From: Pyrus communis
Lineage: Eukaryota; Streptophyta; Magnoliopsida; Rosales; Rosaceae
Reading direction: 5' to 3'
Length of the DNA: 64,000 nucleotides
Assembly: GCF_963583255.1 (NCBI RefSeq)
Contig: NC_084807.1
Coordinates: 1,502,872-1,566,871 of the forward strand
The position numbers and the translations under genes were made by a program. Positions within the stretch are counted from its first letter, which is position 1. Each line of letters starts with the position of its first letter. This document shows, one piece after another, positions 10,236-26,724 of this stretch. The notes under the pieces are model-generated. The model was not told the DNA's origin and did no database searches. It saw only the letters and a program-made list of their open reading frames with translations.

Positions 10236-12570
10236 TTGATGATGTAAAATCCCGTTGGCAAACGATCCTTTTGGTTCTCCTATTAGAATTCACATAGAAC
10301 ATCCATATAGTCTCTTTTTCAAATTATAAGCGGTAAAAATCAGTTTACATAAGTCAAATTTCATATAAAATAGGACATCCTCTTTTTATAAGACTTTTTG
10401 AATCACCAGCATAACAATCTTTTTCATCCTCATGTTCTTACAGACTAGACATGGATTGGGCTGTGATGTGCGTCCAAATGCTGAAGGGCGGCTGTTACCT
10501 AGATGGAGACGTACACTAATATTTAGTGCTCGACCAAATTGCAAGTTAGGCCAAGATCCACAAAAACCAAGACATATTACATAATTTAAAACGTATAATG
10601 TAGTGGAAAATAAATTTTGAATGCAATAAGCAATATCTTGTTCGTAAACTTTTTTTTTTCTATCCGCGTCGGTCACGGTTGAACAACCAAAGAAGTATTT
10701 TTCATTCCAGAATAGTTTTGAAATTTATAATTAATCAGTTGACAACAATATTAAGTGTTCATTCAGAAGTGTTTTCAAAATGATTAAAAACATTTTTAGC
10801 AAAAATGTTTTTGGGTTATAAAAGCACTTGAAGTGCTTTCACTTGTATTTTTAGTAAGAATTGGTTCTGATAATATTTTCGCCAGAAAGACTTTCAGCCA
10901 TTATAAAAACGCTTTTAACTATTTTAAAAGCGCTCTCAAAAGAGCTTTAATACCTCTCATATGTTTTCTTCTTATCTGTTTTGTGTTGTTTTCTAGATAC
11001 AAATTGATCAATCGGTTCTTAATAATCATCACATCAAAGCGTTATGGACGAGCATAAGCGTCCAAGAGAAAAGTCAAAAGTATGATGCTTTCAATGAAGG
11101 AATCCCTAACCACACCCATCCTATACAATGTAAACCATATATCAGTTATTCACTATGATTGAGGAGGGGATGATAATACATTTTTTAGCTTTCTTTCTCA
11201 TCTTGTAGTTTAGTTTTAGTGATTAGAACCGTCTACTCTATAGATCACCATTTAAAGATTAATTCTGTTAAAAAAAAAAAAAAACCGAATTAGAAAGGAT
11301 GACCTAGAAAAAAGAGTAGAGGATTTATTGGATAACCATTTAGACTATAAACAGGTTTAGATTAGTTAATTTTTCAAGAGATGAACTTTAAAGGTGACCT
11401 AAAAAGTATCGGTTCAGAACATCGTGAAATATTACAAAATGAGAAGAATAATTGAAAAGACGGATCAAAATGGTCTAAATGAGCATATTGCTAGCATTCT
11501 TCCAAAATCAAAAAGGTTCCACATGCACATACTAGCACCTTGGCGCCTTAGGCCATCTCCAATGGAGAGGGCTAAAGGTCCAAATGCCAAAAAAGACCTA
11601 ATTTGCCCAAAAATTCATCTCCAACCGATGACTGGCTATAATTCTATATAGCCCACCAGACCATTATTTGGCCAAATGGGCATCAGGCTGGCCAAATGTA
11701 GCTCTCTCTTAGCGCTTTTTCTTTTTTAGCCCAGCTCATCAGTTGCAATAATTAATTCAAATTCAACGGTTAGATTTGAAAACATTCAAAGGTAGTATAA
11801 TTAAATTAAATTATAAACTTAAAACTAATAAATTATTGAGGTGACTATGTTTGGCCCCTTCGGTTGACAATGATATATAAGTATGACCTGAAATTGTTCG
11901 TTAAAAAATAATTTTTTTTAAATAACTATAATTCTGAACATGACTATTTTTGACTCGTTTAATTGAACATGGCCTTAGTTTTAATGATTGCATCACAGTC
12001 CAAAACCAGTTATCCTCTCACCTTTTGTTTTCATTCAATCTTTTGTTCTTTCTACTTCAAGAAAAGGAAAATAGATTGTATCATAAAAAAATAAAAAATA
12101 AAACTAAAGAAAATGACTTCAAAACTTTGAGTTTTAATAATAATGACAAAATAAATAGTAAAGTGAATAGTACCATAATTGATTTTTTTAGTATAAAAAT
12201 ATGATTTTTCGTTAAAATGAACCATCCTGAAACGTTAAAATTATATAAAAAAATTTGAAACATGACACATACACCCATCTTTTTTTCCTCAGTTTCAGGT
12301 TTCAAGGAATCATAAGACACTCATATAAATTTATTCGTATTTGGAGCAAGGATTTAATTTTCTGTTATATTTATAGGACTGATGGCGTAGTTATTATTCT
12401 TACACTTTGAATGAAAAAGCTCTCTGCTGCTGAAGTTTCAGTGGCCGTTGAACAATTATTGTGCGATCCGATCTCTGTCTATCTGATATGATCTCTCCGT
12501 GTGTCATTCATTCATTCATGGGAACTTGCAGAAGTTTGCGATTGCATCTCTAGTCAAGTCAGAATAAAAT
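10236..12570. other. Repeat-rich intergenic stretch
   Basis: No gene recognised. It holds a decayed relative of the 803-1031 MITE (about 10,755-10,950). At about 11,545-11,715 is a sequence with the phrase GGCCATCTCCAATGGAGAGG that looks MITE-derived. A degraded inverted copy of the 592-745 Mutator-like MITE lies at about 12,100-12,240. All short ORFs have low-complexity translations. Confidence 0.4.
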
Positions 12571-12574
12571 GACA

Positions 12575-13040
12575 TAATGTTATCTCAATCGAGTCAATTT
12601 AATAATAATAATAATATTATTATATTAAATTTATTAATTGCATAGAAATTAGAAGTTGAGCATTTTGATAGAAATATGTGTTTACTTAAATGAAGAATTG
12701 TAACTTTTGACTCTTCATGAATAGTCATATGCTTTTTAAAGAAGTATCTCACATTCTATAAATAGAGGAACCCCCTATAATCACAAAATAACTTTTCATT
12801 GTTTTACATAATCAAACCTATAGTGCACTAAATAATAGAAAGTCTCATTGAGTCCATATGAGAAAATTTTCAACACAATAGTAGTTCATGGAGCCTTGTG
12901 ATTTGGAGTGCTACTATTACAAGGACGTGATCGTTGTATCTTGGGAGACATATGCCAATCAACCATGAGCATCATAGTGGGGCATAAACTTGCCTTAAAG
13001 ACAAAGTGTCCAACGTTTGCCTCAACCATATTTTCTAGGT
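12575..13040 (+). mobile_element. Possible Copia-type 5' LTR and leader remnant
   Basis: A TATAAATAGAGG promoter-like motif (about 12,756) is followed about 110 bp later by TTTTCAACA, an LTR-like end. The next bases, TAGTAGTTCATGGAGCC, resemble a decayed initiator-Met-tRNA primer-binding site. No gag-pol frame follows, so this would be a fragment. Confidence 0.4.
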
Positions 13041-13185
13041 TTTTCTAATCCATTATGTCTTGTTCATTTAGCATTAGTTACTTATGTGCATGCATTACTT
13101 TGATATATAATTGCATGAATTATTTCTTGATTTTTCATATGATTTAATATAGCAATTAGACCTTATTTTTCCAAAATCTCAGGCC

Positions 13186-13362
13186 CTGGGGATTTTAGGG
13201 ATCTCACGATCGTGATCATTCATCATATATCATGCGTTCAATTTTCGTTAGGTGTTATTTATCTTTAATTTTAAATTTTAAATTTTGAAATGATTTATGG
13301 CCGTAAGATCTACGATAAACGGTCATGATCGTGAGATCCTTAAGGTCCCCAGAAAAAAGATT
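13186..13362. repeat. Foldback MITE spanning a duplication breakpoint
   Basis: Inverted arms share the core GGATCTCACGATC (about 13,186-13,235 and 13,315-13,362). The right half alone recurs at 15,108-15,205. The left breakpoint of the large tandem duplication therefore lies inside this element, at about 13,258. Confidence 0.6.
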
Positions 13363-15107
13363 TGGTCCATGCATTGCACATAATTCAGCCTTCGACAAAT
13401 AGGTAGCATAAACTTGTCATCTAACCTTTTCATTAAAAATAGTTAGAAAATAAGACATGTGAGCAAAAATAGAAACTCCTTTTTTTAATCATTGAATCCT
13501 AAATTATATATATATATACACACCTCTCGATTTCTAGCCGTCAAATCGAATTAATTGAAGAATATCAATTGACAAAATTTAATAAGAGTGTGTGAAAGGT
13601 AAAAAGGAGTGTGTAAGTAGCATTACCCTAAAAATCTTATGAAGAAAATAAAAATGGTTACACAATTTAATATTTAAAAAAAAAAAAAAGATTGTTTAAA
13701 AGCATCTTCAAATAAGATGTCAAAAGGTCCACATCAACAATAACAGTAAAAATAACACAAATATTTTCCAATCGAGATGTCAATTCATATGCAGCATAAC
13801 ATGAATTAGCAGCAAGGCGGGTTGCTGTCAATTTGACAGCAGCTTCAAATAATTTTTAATGAATTGTTAAATGTTTTTCATTAACTTTAATTTTGTTGGT
13901 TTAAACATTTATTATAAGTGATTGTTGGTTCACCGTCCTTTTTATTTGTTTAAAGCATTTATTATATAGGATTAAGTACCTAAAACCCCCAACCTTTTAA
14001 TGTCATTTCAAATTGGTTTAAACATTTTTAAACATTCTAAATAAATACCCAACCAATTGAACATGTCACATTCGTTAAGCCCTATTTAAAAATTTGTTAA
14101 ACTAACTAGGGCATACTTTGCCTCTAAAATCAATAGAAGGTTATGGAAAGCATATCATCCACCAACAAACGGTTACCACTAGCCCTATCATGCCATCACC
14201 TCCAAACCCAACACAAAACTACTAACTCACCCTACAACTCTAGTTGCCAACATCAAGTAGAAGGTCATGCAAGTTTCTAAAATGGTATGAACTGTCATGA
14301 TCCGCCCACCACCATCTTCACTTCCCACAAAGAAGAACTGGAAGCTTGACGAGCTGACAATTGACGTATGAGGAAATCACATGAGTAGAAACAAACTCCT
14401 TGAAATCTTATCTGAATTCTTAACCCTCTTCTTTGATAGGAGATTGCCCTCCTAATATAATTTCAATTTGGGTCCCGTTTCGATTCATTGGGTTTCATAT
14501 TACATAATTTATGTTTAAAATTCAAATTTTGAGACAACTAATATTAATGTTGACCATGATATACCCAATTAATGGATTTTCAACATAATCTATGTTTACT
14601 TTTAACACTTTTTTTTTGTCTCTCTCTAAAACCTTTTCTCCCCTCTACCTTCAAGAAAAAAGAAACCCTCCTAGCCACCGCTCCTTGCTCTAGCTTGGGG
14701 TCGACGGCAACCCAACTCCCGCCTCTTTCTAGCCATCATTCCCTCTTTCTCGTCCTTCTCCACCTTCTGCATCTTCCTTTCCCCCCCCTCCTTCCCACCT
14801 TTTTCTAGCCCTTTTCCCCATCCATCTACACCCTCCACATCTTCCCTCTTCCCCCTTCTTTTCCTCATCATTCCCTTATCCTTCCACTCAAAAAGTTTTT
14901 AATTTCTAAACTTTTTCTCTTTTGGCCTTTGTTTTGGCTTCCCTTGAGCTTTGTGCTTTGAACTTTGTCTCAATTCCCATGAACTGGTCTCATATATGGA
15001 CCTTCATGGCCCTCTCCTGCTCCGATGCTACTTTACATCGCGCGTCCTCAACCACCGACCTCTGCTACTCGGCATGTGTGCTTCTTATCAGGTGTTGGGT
15101 GGCTATT
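13258..15107. repeat. Tandem duplication, copy A
   Basis: About 1.85 kb repeated immediately downstream as copy B. It contains the MITE right half, AT-rich sequence, a 354-bp stretch absent from copy B (13,893-14,246), a retroelement insertion site (AACATAATCTATGTTT at 14,582-14,597) and the 5' part of that retroelement, cut off at 15,107. No gene is recognised; the CT-rich ORFs at 14,572-14,871 are low-complexity translations of the retroelement. Confidence 0.75.
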
Positions 15108-15377
15108 TATCTTTAATTTTAAATTTTAAATTTTGAAATGATTTTTTACCGCAAGATGTACGATGAATGGTCACGATCGCGAGATCCTTAAGATCCCCAA
15201 AAAAAAGATTTGGTCCATGCATATTGCACATAATTCAGCCTTTGACAAATAGTTAGCATAAACTTGTCATCTAACCTTCTCATTAAAAATAGTTAGAAAA
15301 TAAGACATGTGAGCAAAAATAGAAACTCCCTTTTTTAATCATTGAATCCTAAATTATATATATATATATATATATAT

Positions 15378-15593
15378 GCAGGCCCTTGAACAAGAGGGAT
15401 CCCCGTTTTTAAAAAAAAATGGGAATACCCTCTTGACCGTTAGATTTGGTTTTAATGGAATTCTATGGTTGAGATTAAATCACATGCCATAGAATCTCAA
15501 CCACATAATTTCATTAAAGCCAAATCTAACAGTCAAGAGGGTGTCCCCATCTTTTTTTTTTTTTAATGGGGATCCCTCTTGTTAAAGGATTCC
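15378..15593. mobile_element. Foldback MITE in a TA repeat
   Basis: Arms of about 95-100 bp are near-perfect inverted repeats (GAACAAGAGGGATCCCC... and ...GGGGATCCCTCTTGTT, plus GGTTTTAATGGAATTCTATGG paired with its complement). The element sits in an AT dinucleotide run, so a TA target is likely. It is absent from tandem copy A at the matching place (about 13,520). Confidence 0.75.

Positions 15594-15597
<4 letters not shown>

Positions 15598-15654
<57 letters not shown>
15598..15654. repeat. (GT)n microsatellite
   Basis: About 27 uninterrupted GT units directly follow the foldback element. The length makes it likely to be polymorphic. Confidence 0.95.
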
Positions 15655-15659
<5 letters not shown>

Positions 15660-16149
15660 GTGTTCAAATTAGGGCAAAAAAAAAAGATCGACTCATTAAT
15701 TAGGCTCCGATGATTTTCATTGTGAAGGTGAGATAAAAAAAAAATGGTGCTATTCACACACTTAATTTTACTTGTTACATATACCTTTCAATTTCTAGCC
15801 GTCGAATCGAATTAATTGAGAAGATCAATGGACAAAATTTAATAAGGGTGTGTGAAAAGTAAAAAGGAGTGTGTGAGTAGCACTACCCTAAAAAACTTAT
15901 GATGAAAATAAAAATGGTTACACAATTTAATATTAAAAAAAAAAAAGATTGTTTAAAAGCATCTCCAAATGAGATGTCAAAAGGTCCAGATCAACAATAA
16001 CAGTAAAAATAACATAAATATTTTCCAACCAATATGTAAATTCCTATGCAGCATGACATGAATTAGCAGCAAGGCGGGTTGCTATCAAATTTGACAGCAG
16101 CTTCAAATAATTTTTAATGAACTGTTAAATGCTTTTTATTAACTTTAAT

Positions 16150-16577
16150 TGTAAGATCCCACATCACCCAGGGGTGAGAATCCTGTAAGCCTTATATGTA
16201 TATTCCCATGTCTACCTAGCAAGAGACCTTTTGGGAGCTCACTGGCTTCGAGTTCTATAGGAACTCCGAAGTTAAGCGAGTTAGTGCGAGAGCAATTCTA
16301 GGATAGGTGACCCACCGGGAAGTTCTCGTGTGAGTTCCCATAAACAAAATCGTGAGGGTGTGGTCGGGGCCCAAAGCGGACAATATCGTGTTATGGCGGA
16401 GTCGAGCCCGGGCTGGGATGTGACAATTTGGTATTAGAGCCAATCCTTGGCCGGAAGTGTGCCGACGAGGATGTCGGGCCCCTAAGGGGGGTGGATTGTT
16501 AGATCCCACATCGCCCAGGGGAGTGGATCATCTATGCCTTATATGTACATGTCCACCTTCATATAGCATGAGGCCTT
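16150..16577 (+). mobile_element. Cassandra TRIM with truncated 3' LTR
   Basis: The 5' LTR (16,150-16,425) starts TGTAAGATCCCACATC, carries a 5S rRNA-like domain (about 16,240-16,335, with GAACTCCGAAGTTAAGCGAG and GATAGGTGACCCACCGGGAA) and ends GGGATGTGACA. A primer-binding site TTGGTATTAGAGCC follows. The internal region ends in a polypurine AAGGGGGGTGG, after which the 3' LTR begins at 16,497 but stops after about 80 bp at AGGCCTTTTG. Cassandra is the known TRIM family with a 5S-derived Pol III promoter in its LTRs; it has no genes and moves with borrowed proteins. Confidence 0.85.
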
Positions 16578-16935
16578 TTGCCAACATCAAGAAGAAGGTC
16601 ATGCAGGTTTCTGAAATGGTATGAACTGTCATGATCCGCCCACCACCATCTTCACTGCCTGCAAAGAAGAACTGGAAGCTTAACGAGCTGACAATTAACG
16701 TATGAGGAAATCACATGAGTAGAAACAAGCTGCTTGAAATCTTATCTGAATTCTTAACCCTCTTCTTTGATAGGAGATTGCCCTCATAATATAATTTCAA
16801 TTTGGGTTCATTTTTTATTCAATTTAATACTTGTTTGTTCATTGGGTTTCATATTACATAATTTATGTTTAAAATTCAAATTTTGAGACAACTAATATTA
16901 ATGTTGACCATGATATACCCAATTAATGGATTTTC

Positions 16936-16960
16936 AACATAATCTATGTTTACTTTTAAC

Positions 16961-17008
<48 letters not shown>

Positions 17009-17848
17009 AAACCTTTTCTCCCCTATACTTTCAAGAAAAAAGAAACCCTCATAGCTGCTGCTCCTTGCTCTGGCTTGGGGTCGGCGGTAGCCCAACTCTC
17101 ACCTCTTTCTAGCCATCCTTCCTTCTTTCTCGTCCTTCTCCACCTTCAGCATCTTCCTTTTTCCCCCATCCTTCCCACCTTTTTCTAGCCCTCTTTCCCT
17201 CTTTCCCATCCATCTACACCCTCCACATCTTCCCTCTTCCCCCTTCATTTCCTCATCCTTCCCCCATCATTCCACTCAAAAAGTTTTTAATTTCTAAACT
17301 TTTTCTCTTTTGGTCTTTGTTTTGGCTTCCCTTGAGCTTTGTTCTTTGAACTTTGTCTCAATGCCCATGAGATGGTCTTAGATTTGGACCTTCATGGCCC
17401 TTTCCTGCTTCGGTGCGACTTTAAATTGCGGGTCCTTAACCACTGGCCTCTGCTACTCGGCCTGTGTGCTTCTCATCGGGTGTTAGGTGGGCTATTACAA
17501 TGTTTTTAACACTATCTGGTAGGATTATGGGAGCGCTCACTGCACGGTTGGCTCGTTTACCTCATTTTTTGTTGATCTAGTTGTTTCGTTGGTTCGTTCT
17601 CTTAGTGGTGGTGGTGGCCTTGTGATACGATGGAGGCGTATCTGGTAGTTGCTGGTTTCCATTCCAGTCTTAGGGTTTTTTTTGTTATTGTTCAGCTGGC
17701 CACTTTTGGGTTTATCTACTGTATTTTCTTTTTTTGTTGTTGGGCTTGTATTTAGGTTGTAGGTTGCCTTTGGGCTCTCTTTTCCTTGTACTTGTCTTTT
17801 TATTTAAATGGAAGTAATTTGACTAAAAAAAGAACATAATCTATGTTT
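16936..17848 (+). mobile_element. Non-LTR-type retroelement with 16-bp TSD
   Basis: The sequence between two copies of AACATAATCTATGTTT (16,936-16,951 and 17,833-17,848) is 881 bp and ends in TTTGACTAAAAAAAG. The 5' part has a CT repeat and a pyrimidine-rich leader; no reverse-transcriptase frame is visible. Tandem copy A holds the 5' site and the first ~510 bp only. The insertion therefore predates the tandem duplication, whose right breakpoint (about 17,495) falls inside it. Confidence 0.75.
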
Positions 17849-19666
17849 GAAAAATTAACTAAGCTTAGCGGATATGACATTTTTAATAGGTTGGGTGCTT
17901 GTTTTGAATGTTTAAAAGGGTTGAGATCATTTTGGAATGACACTAAAAAGTTGAGGGTTTTAGGTACTTGATCCTATAATTTAACATTTATGTTTAAAAT
18001 TTGATATATCAGGTAGAGAGAAAAACTTTTTTTTTTTTTTTTTTTTTAACAAAAGGTAGAAAAGAGAGAAAAACTTTAAAATATATTTTTAGAGTGATAA
18101 TAGTAATTTCTAAATGTATAGCAATTATAGGTGTTGCAATTGGTGGAATGGAATTAATGCCAGATGGAGAAGAAAGAAAGGGGACAAGATGCAACAGGAG
18201 AATGGGGAGAAGAAAGAATGGAGCGAGTGAGAAAGGGAGATTATTGAATTAGTATTAATGAGGAGAGATAGAGATAACAAATCTTAAATAAGGATTTTGT
18301 TTTCAATGCATAATTCTTTAGATAAAAAGCCATATAAAGAGCGGATATGTGAAACCATGTTTTTCACACAAATTTTGACATAATTTTTTAACCCTTAGAT
18401 TCAAACATGTTGGATGGTTTAGATTAATCTGACGATAATTACAACGTAGCCCATACAAAAACAGTCCCGAACCAAGCTCTTAGTGCCATTCTTAAAATTG
18501 CCAACAACTGTAAGAATATGTGTTATATTGTATCTTCGACAAAAAATTTACATATTATAGATTCTAATATAAAAGGGGATATTTTTGTTCACCATCCTAT
18601 TTATTACCGTTAGATGAATTTAAGTTTCGAGCTTTATATAGTGGATATACACAAATCTCAAAATTTAGACTCATAGAATAACAATAAGTTGGATAAGTAG
18701 TTAGCATTACCAACACTTGAAGATAGTGAGCAAAAATACACCTGTAGTATTAATGTTAGCATACGGTATTCATTACAATAATTTAATATGCACAAAAAAA
18801 AAAATGATAATGATGTATGAAAGTTAAAGGTTGTGTGCGTCCTACTAATTGAGTGCAAGTAATAAAATATGCATCTTTATCCATTCTCTTAGGTGTAGCA
18901 TCTTCCTCGTGGAAACGGGAATGAGCGAAGAAAGATAGCTAAAAAGATGGGAGAGCAAGTGGTGCATTTCAAGTCCCACGCAAATTATAAGAATTAACTT
19001 CTTGTGGTCATCATCTTGAAATGGACAATTTTTTTTAGGTGGGAAGCTAATCATGACCAAGAGCACTAATAATATAAAGTTTTCAAGGAAGTGAGTGGTT
19101 TGTAGGAGAGCAATTTCAACGGTACGGCTACATGATTATCATAAAGTAGTTTAGTAGTTGGGGATGAATTTCAGGCTCGTATTCCACACAACACGTTTTG
19201 AATTCGACTCCTAGCGCTGGTGAGTGGTGGCAAGAGGAAGACTAAGATGCTTCTAGAAGTCTTTTGACCCCCGAAAAAATGGATTGCCATGGTAAAACCA
19301 CCAGTTGATCTCCCTTTGAAAAAAATAGTATGAATATACTATTATTGCGGCTTCATGTGATATAATGATACAACGTTAGTTGGAGATAAGCTTACGCATA
19401 TCCTTGTATTATTACAACATAATGTATACTTTTTGTCTTGTAAGGCATTCTCAGTTTGTTGAGTAAAGTTTTTAATAAGCGACTATTAAGTCCGAGAATC
19501 TTGCTGAAGGCGGATTTTCCTTAGAAGTCGGCCCTTCACACACTTTTTGTTTGTCAGGTTGGATTATTTCATTTATATAATTAACTGCATGTGTTCTTAA
19601 ATGACCCCAATCACTCCCAAAACACTACTCACATGGCATAACATGATTGGTGACTAACTTTTGTCT
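17849..19666. other. Intergenic; upstream region of the carboxypeptidase gene
   Basis: AT-rich sequence with a poly-T run (about 18,029-18,048) and no recognisable gene. About 19,125-19,325 has a SINE-like layout (GAATTCGACTCC box-B-like phrase, A-rich end) but could not be confirmed. Confidence 0.4.
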
Positions 19667-19674
19667 TATAAAAA
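19667..19674 (+). promoter_or_regulatory. TATA box of the carboxypeptidase gene
   Basis: TATAAAAA lies about 150 bp before the ATG at 19,820. It leaves a leader of roughly 120 nt, plausible for a plant gene. Confidence 0.6.
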
Positions 19675-19819
19675 TGAGTGAGCTCTCATAACCTTTCCAG
19701 GGAATTTCATCGGAATTACCCAAACATTGAAAACAATCATTCTTTCTTTGGATCCAAAACCCAGAAGCCCTTTCATTCTTTCTTTCTCTCTAAAAAGACA
19801 CCAAAAATATACTAATACC

Positions 19820-24112
<4,293 letters not shown>

Positions 24113-26724
24113 CTAGCTAATTTCTTCAAATCTTTCTACCTATTCGACTGGCACTACCTTGTTATTAATTTTTTTGGTCCACACAAGGTTAATTAATTGA
24201 TTTGTCAAACTTCAAGTTGTAATTTATTGTTATTGAAATTAATAAAATTTCACCGAAAATTTTCATGTCCTCTCGCTAGACTAATATGACATATGACTTC
24301 TTAGATTAACATTTACTTGATATACAAGGAACAATAACTAAGGAGAAGAATCTGGAATTAAGGCCGCTATTCTAACACCTCAGGATTACATACCTTGATT
24401 TATTTCTAGGATTATATAACAACTTGCATGAGTGGAGTGCAACCTAATACAATCGGTTAGGAATTCTACGAGAAGAGAAACTATATGAAAAAGATAATCT
24501 ATAAAATCAATCATATAATTATATTTATAGCACAAGGGAAGGTATTTAACAAGGTGATCACGAATGATTACTTTTGAATATAGAAATTTGAAAGAGAAAT
24601 TCTTAATTTTTGAATAAATAATATGATAAGATGAAAGCTACAAATTCCACTTGAATGTTATAAACATTAGAAAGTCAGAATTGACGGATCCACAATAAAA
24701 ATAATCCAAACTAATCCAGCTCATTCAATGTTACATAACGGGGAAGAACTTTTCGAAAAGTACAATTAAATAAGTTAGCCAATATAGAAAACATAATAAG
24801 CCTAATTTGTAGGAAACTCTAGAGCCACTTCCAGACTATTCCTAACAATTTGTCCAGACTATTCTTTAACTATTTGTCCAGACTATTCTTTAACTATTTG
24901 TCCAACAACAAAACAATCATAGGCCCAAACCAAAACCAAAAAGAAATTATTTAGAGGTTTTTAGCTAAAATGGTCCTTAAAATTTAGATAACTCTTCATT
25001 TTGGCCTTTGAGATTTGAAAGTAATAAAATTGATCCTTGAGTTTGTCCATCATTAATCATTTGGTCATTCCATGAAAAATCTTCATTAAATAAGAAAAAA
25101 ATGATCAAAATACCCTTAATTTTTGTCAAATCATTTTGGCACATAGTTTATTAAATTATGGGTGTATTTGTCATTTTGATCCTTATTTAACATAATTTTG
25201 CATAAAATAACCAAAATGATTGATGGTAGACAATCTCAAAGACCACTTTTATTGATTTTGAATATTAAAGACCAGAGTGATGTATTATGAAAATCTAATA
25301 TACCATTTTGGCTAAAATACCTTATTTAAAATACCAAACTTTCTTCAAAGCTCTTAAAACCCGGTTTTTGTTTATTCTCTTGAATATTGAATGGGATCAT
25401 TGCATCCCCACTACCACCATCACCATCACCATTACCACCACCACTACTACTATTCGCCCACCACCTTCACCATTTCCACCTCGATCACTCCTGCTACCTC
25501 TTAATCACCATCCAACCACCACTCTTATCCAACATTGATACCACAACACCCTCCACTACTATTGTTGCGGTTACCAAATAATCATAGATCACCATTGTTG
25601 CTGCCGCCACCACCACCATTCCCAGCTAACATCACCATGTACACCACCACCGCTACCACTCCAACCACCATTGCCCCCTGCCACCTTGCTATTGCACCAC
25701 ACACATCCAACAACCATCGTTGTTGCTATTTAGTACTACGGTTTAATATTCTTCCCTCTACACTTCCAAGGAAAAGGTCTTAGGTTCAAATCTCGTGAAT
25801 GACAAGTTCGATACCAATTTATTTTTCACTCCTTGCTACAAATATATCGTTGTATAAAAAAAATATTGTTACCATCTCAATTAGGAGTTTTGAGGAATTT
25901 TAGTGTATTAACAAATTCATAATTTTATAGTGCTTAATTGATTTCTAAAGATTTATGTAAAAATTAATTTAAGAAGAAAAAAATCCCTTAAAATGTTTCT
26001 AAATATATGGACGTTGTACTCATGAAGTTTAGTGGAGTTCTATATACTCCGTGTGAACTTTAGATGAATTCAATAGAAATCTTGGAAAAAAGCATGATTT
26101 TGTGAAGCTTAAAAAACACGGATAAATCTTTCCAAATCCATTTAAATTCTTAATTTTTTAAAGTACTTTAAAATAAAATCTTAATTGAATATACAATGAA
26201 ATTTTATAAACCATTTTTAAATTAAAAACTAGCATATGGGGTACACATAAAGTGTGTAAGAATTTTTTTTTATTTTTCTTTTTGAAATAGAATGAGAGAA
26301 GAAGATAGTGATAAAGAACAGCGAGAAGTTTTTTTATTTTTTTATTTTTTTAATTAGAGATATGTTAGGATTATATGTATGTGAGATTTTGAAAAAAAAA
26401 ATGGTAAAATTTGATTGTGTGAAATTAAAATTATGTCTTATATTTCTTATTCACGTTTTGTTTTAATTAAAGGATTAAATTGATAATTTTATAACATTTT
26501 GATTGACAATGAATATTTTATTAATTAGTAAAGATAAGTACGTTCACATCTCTATAAAATTTTACAAACTTTTTAAAATTTTAATTGAAGATTCGTGAAG
26601 TTTCATAATTTATTTAAATCTTGATTGAATAGTCATGATTTATTGAACTAAAAAAAACTCCTAGTCGAAGACACCCTGTGTATAACGTTGCTAAACTCAA
26701 TTTACCGACGGATTACGAGCAAAG
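24113..26724. other. Intergenic with short repeats
   Basis: No gene recognised. About 24,831-24,904 has three tandem units of about 24 bp (CCAGACTATTC...). About 24,959-25,317 is a MITE-like unit with inverted ends TTAGCTAAAATGG and CCATTTTGGCTAA. About 25,400-25,720 is an ACC/ATC-rich low-complexity stretch whose Thr/Pro/His-rich ORFs are artefacts. The rest is AT-rich. Confidence 0.5.
24959..25317. mobile_element. MITE-like inverted-end repeat
   Basis: Ends TTAGCTAAAATGGTCC and ACCATTTTGGCTAAAA are inverted. The interior carries the phrase TCATTTGGTCATT and AT-rich filler. About 359 bp; target-site duplication not resolved. Confidence 0.45.

Larger units (their letters stand above)
15108..17495. 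repeat. Tandem duplication, copy B
   Basis: This second copy of 13,258-15,107 runs in the same order. It is enlarged by a foldback element and GT microsatellite (15,378-15,654), a Cassandra element (16,150-16,577) and an expanded CT run (about 16,966-17,007). The 354 bp found in copy A at 13,893-14,246 are missing exactly where the Cassandra 3' LTR is truncated. Confidence 0.75.

Noticed and set aside
14572..14871. Leu/Pro-rich ORFs and their antisense in the tandem duplication
   Set aside because: Pyrimidine-rich retroelement leader; the frame is not conserved in copy B (16,946-17,188) beyond low-complexity similarity.
16255..16509. Minus-strand ORF, and the similar one at 63,570-63,962
   Set aside because: They run antisense through Cassandra LTRs, a non-coding 5S-derived sequence.
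25308..25783. Overlapping Thr/Pro/His-rich ORFs
   Set aside because: They are translations of an ACC/ATC-rich low-complexity stretch in several frames; no start context or homology.
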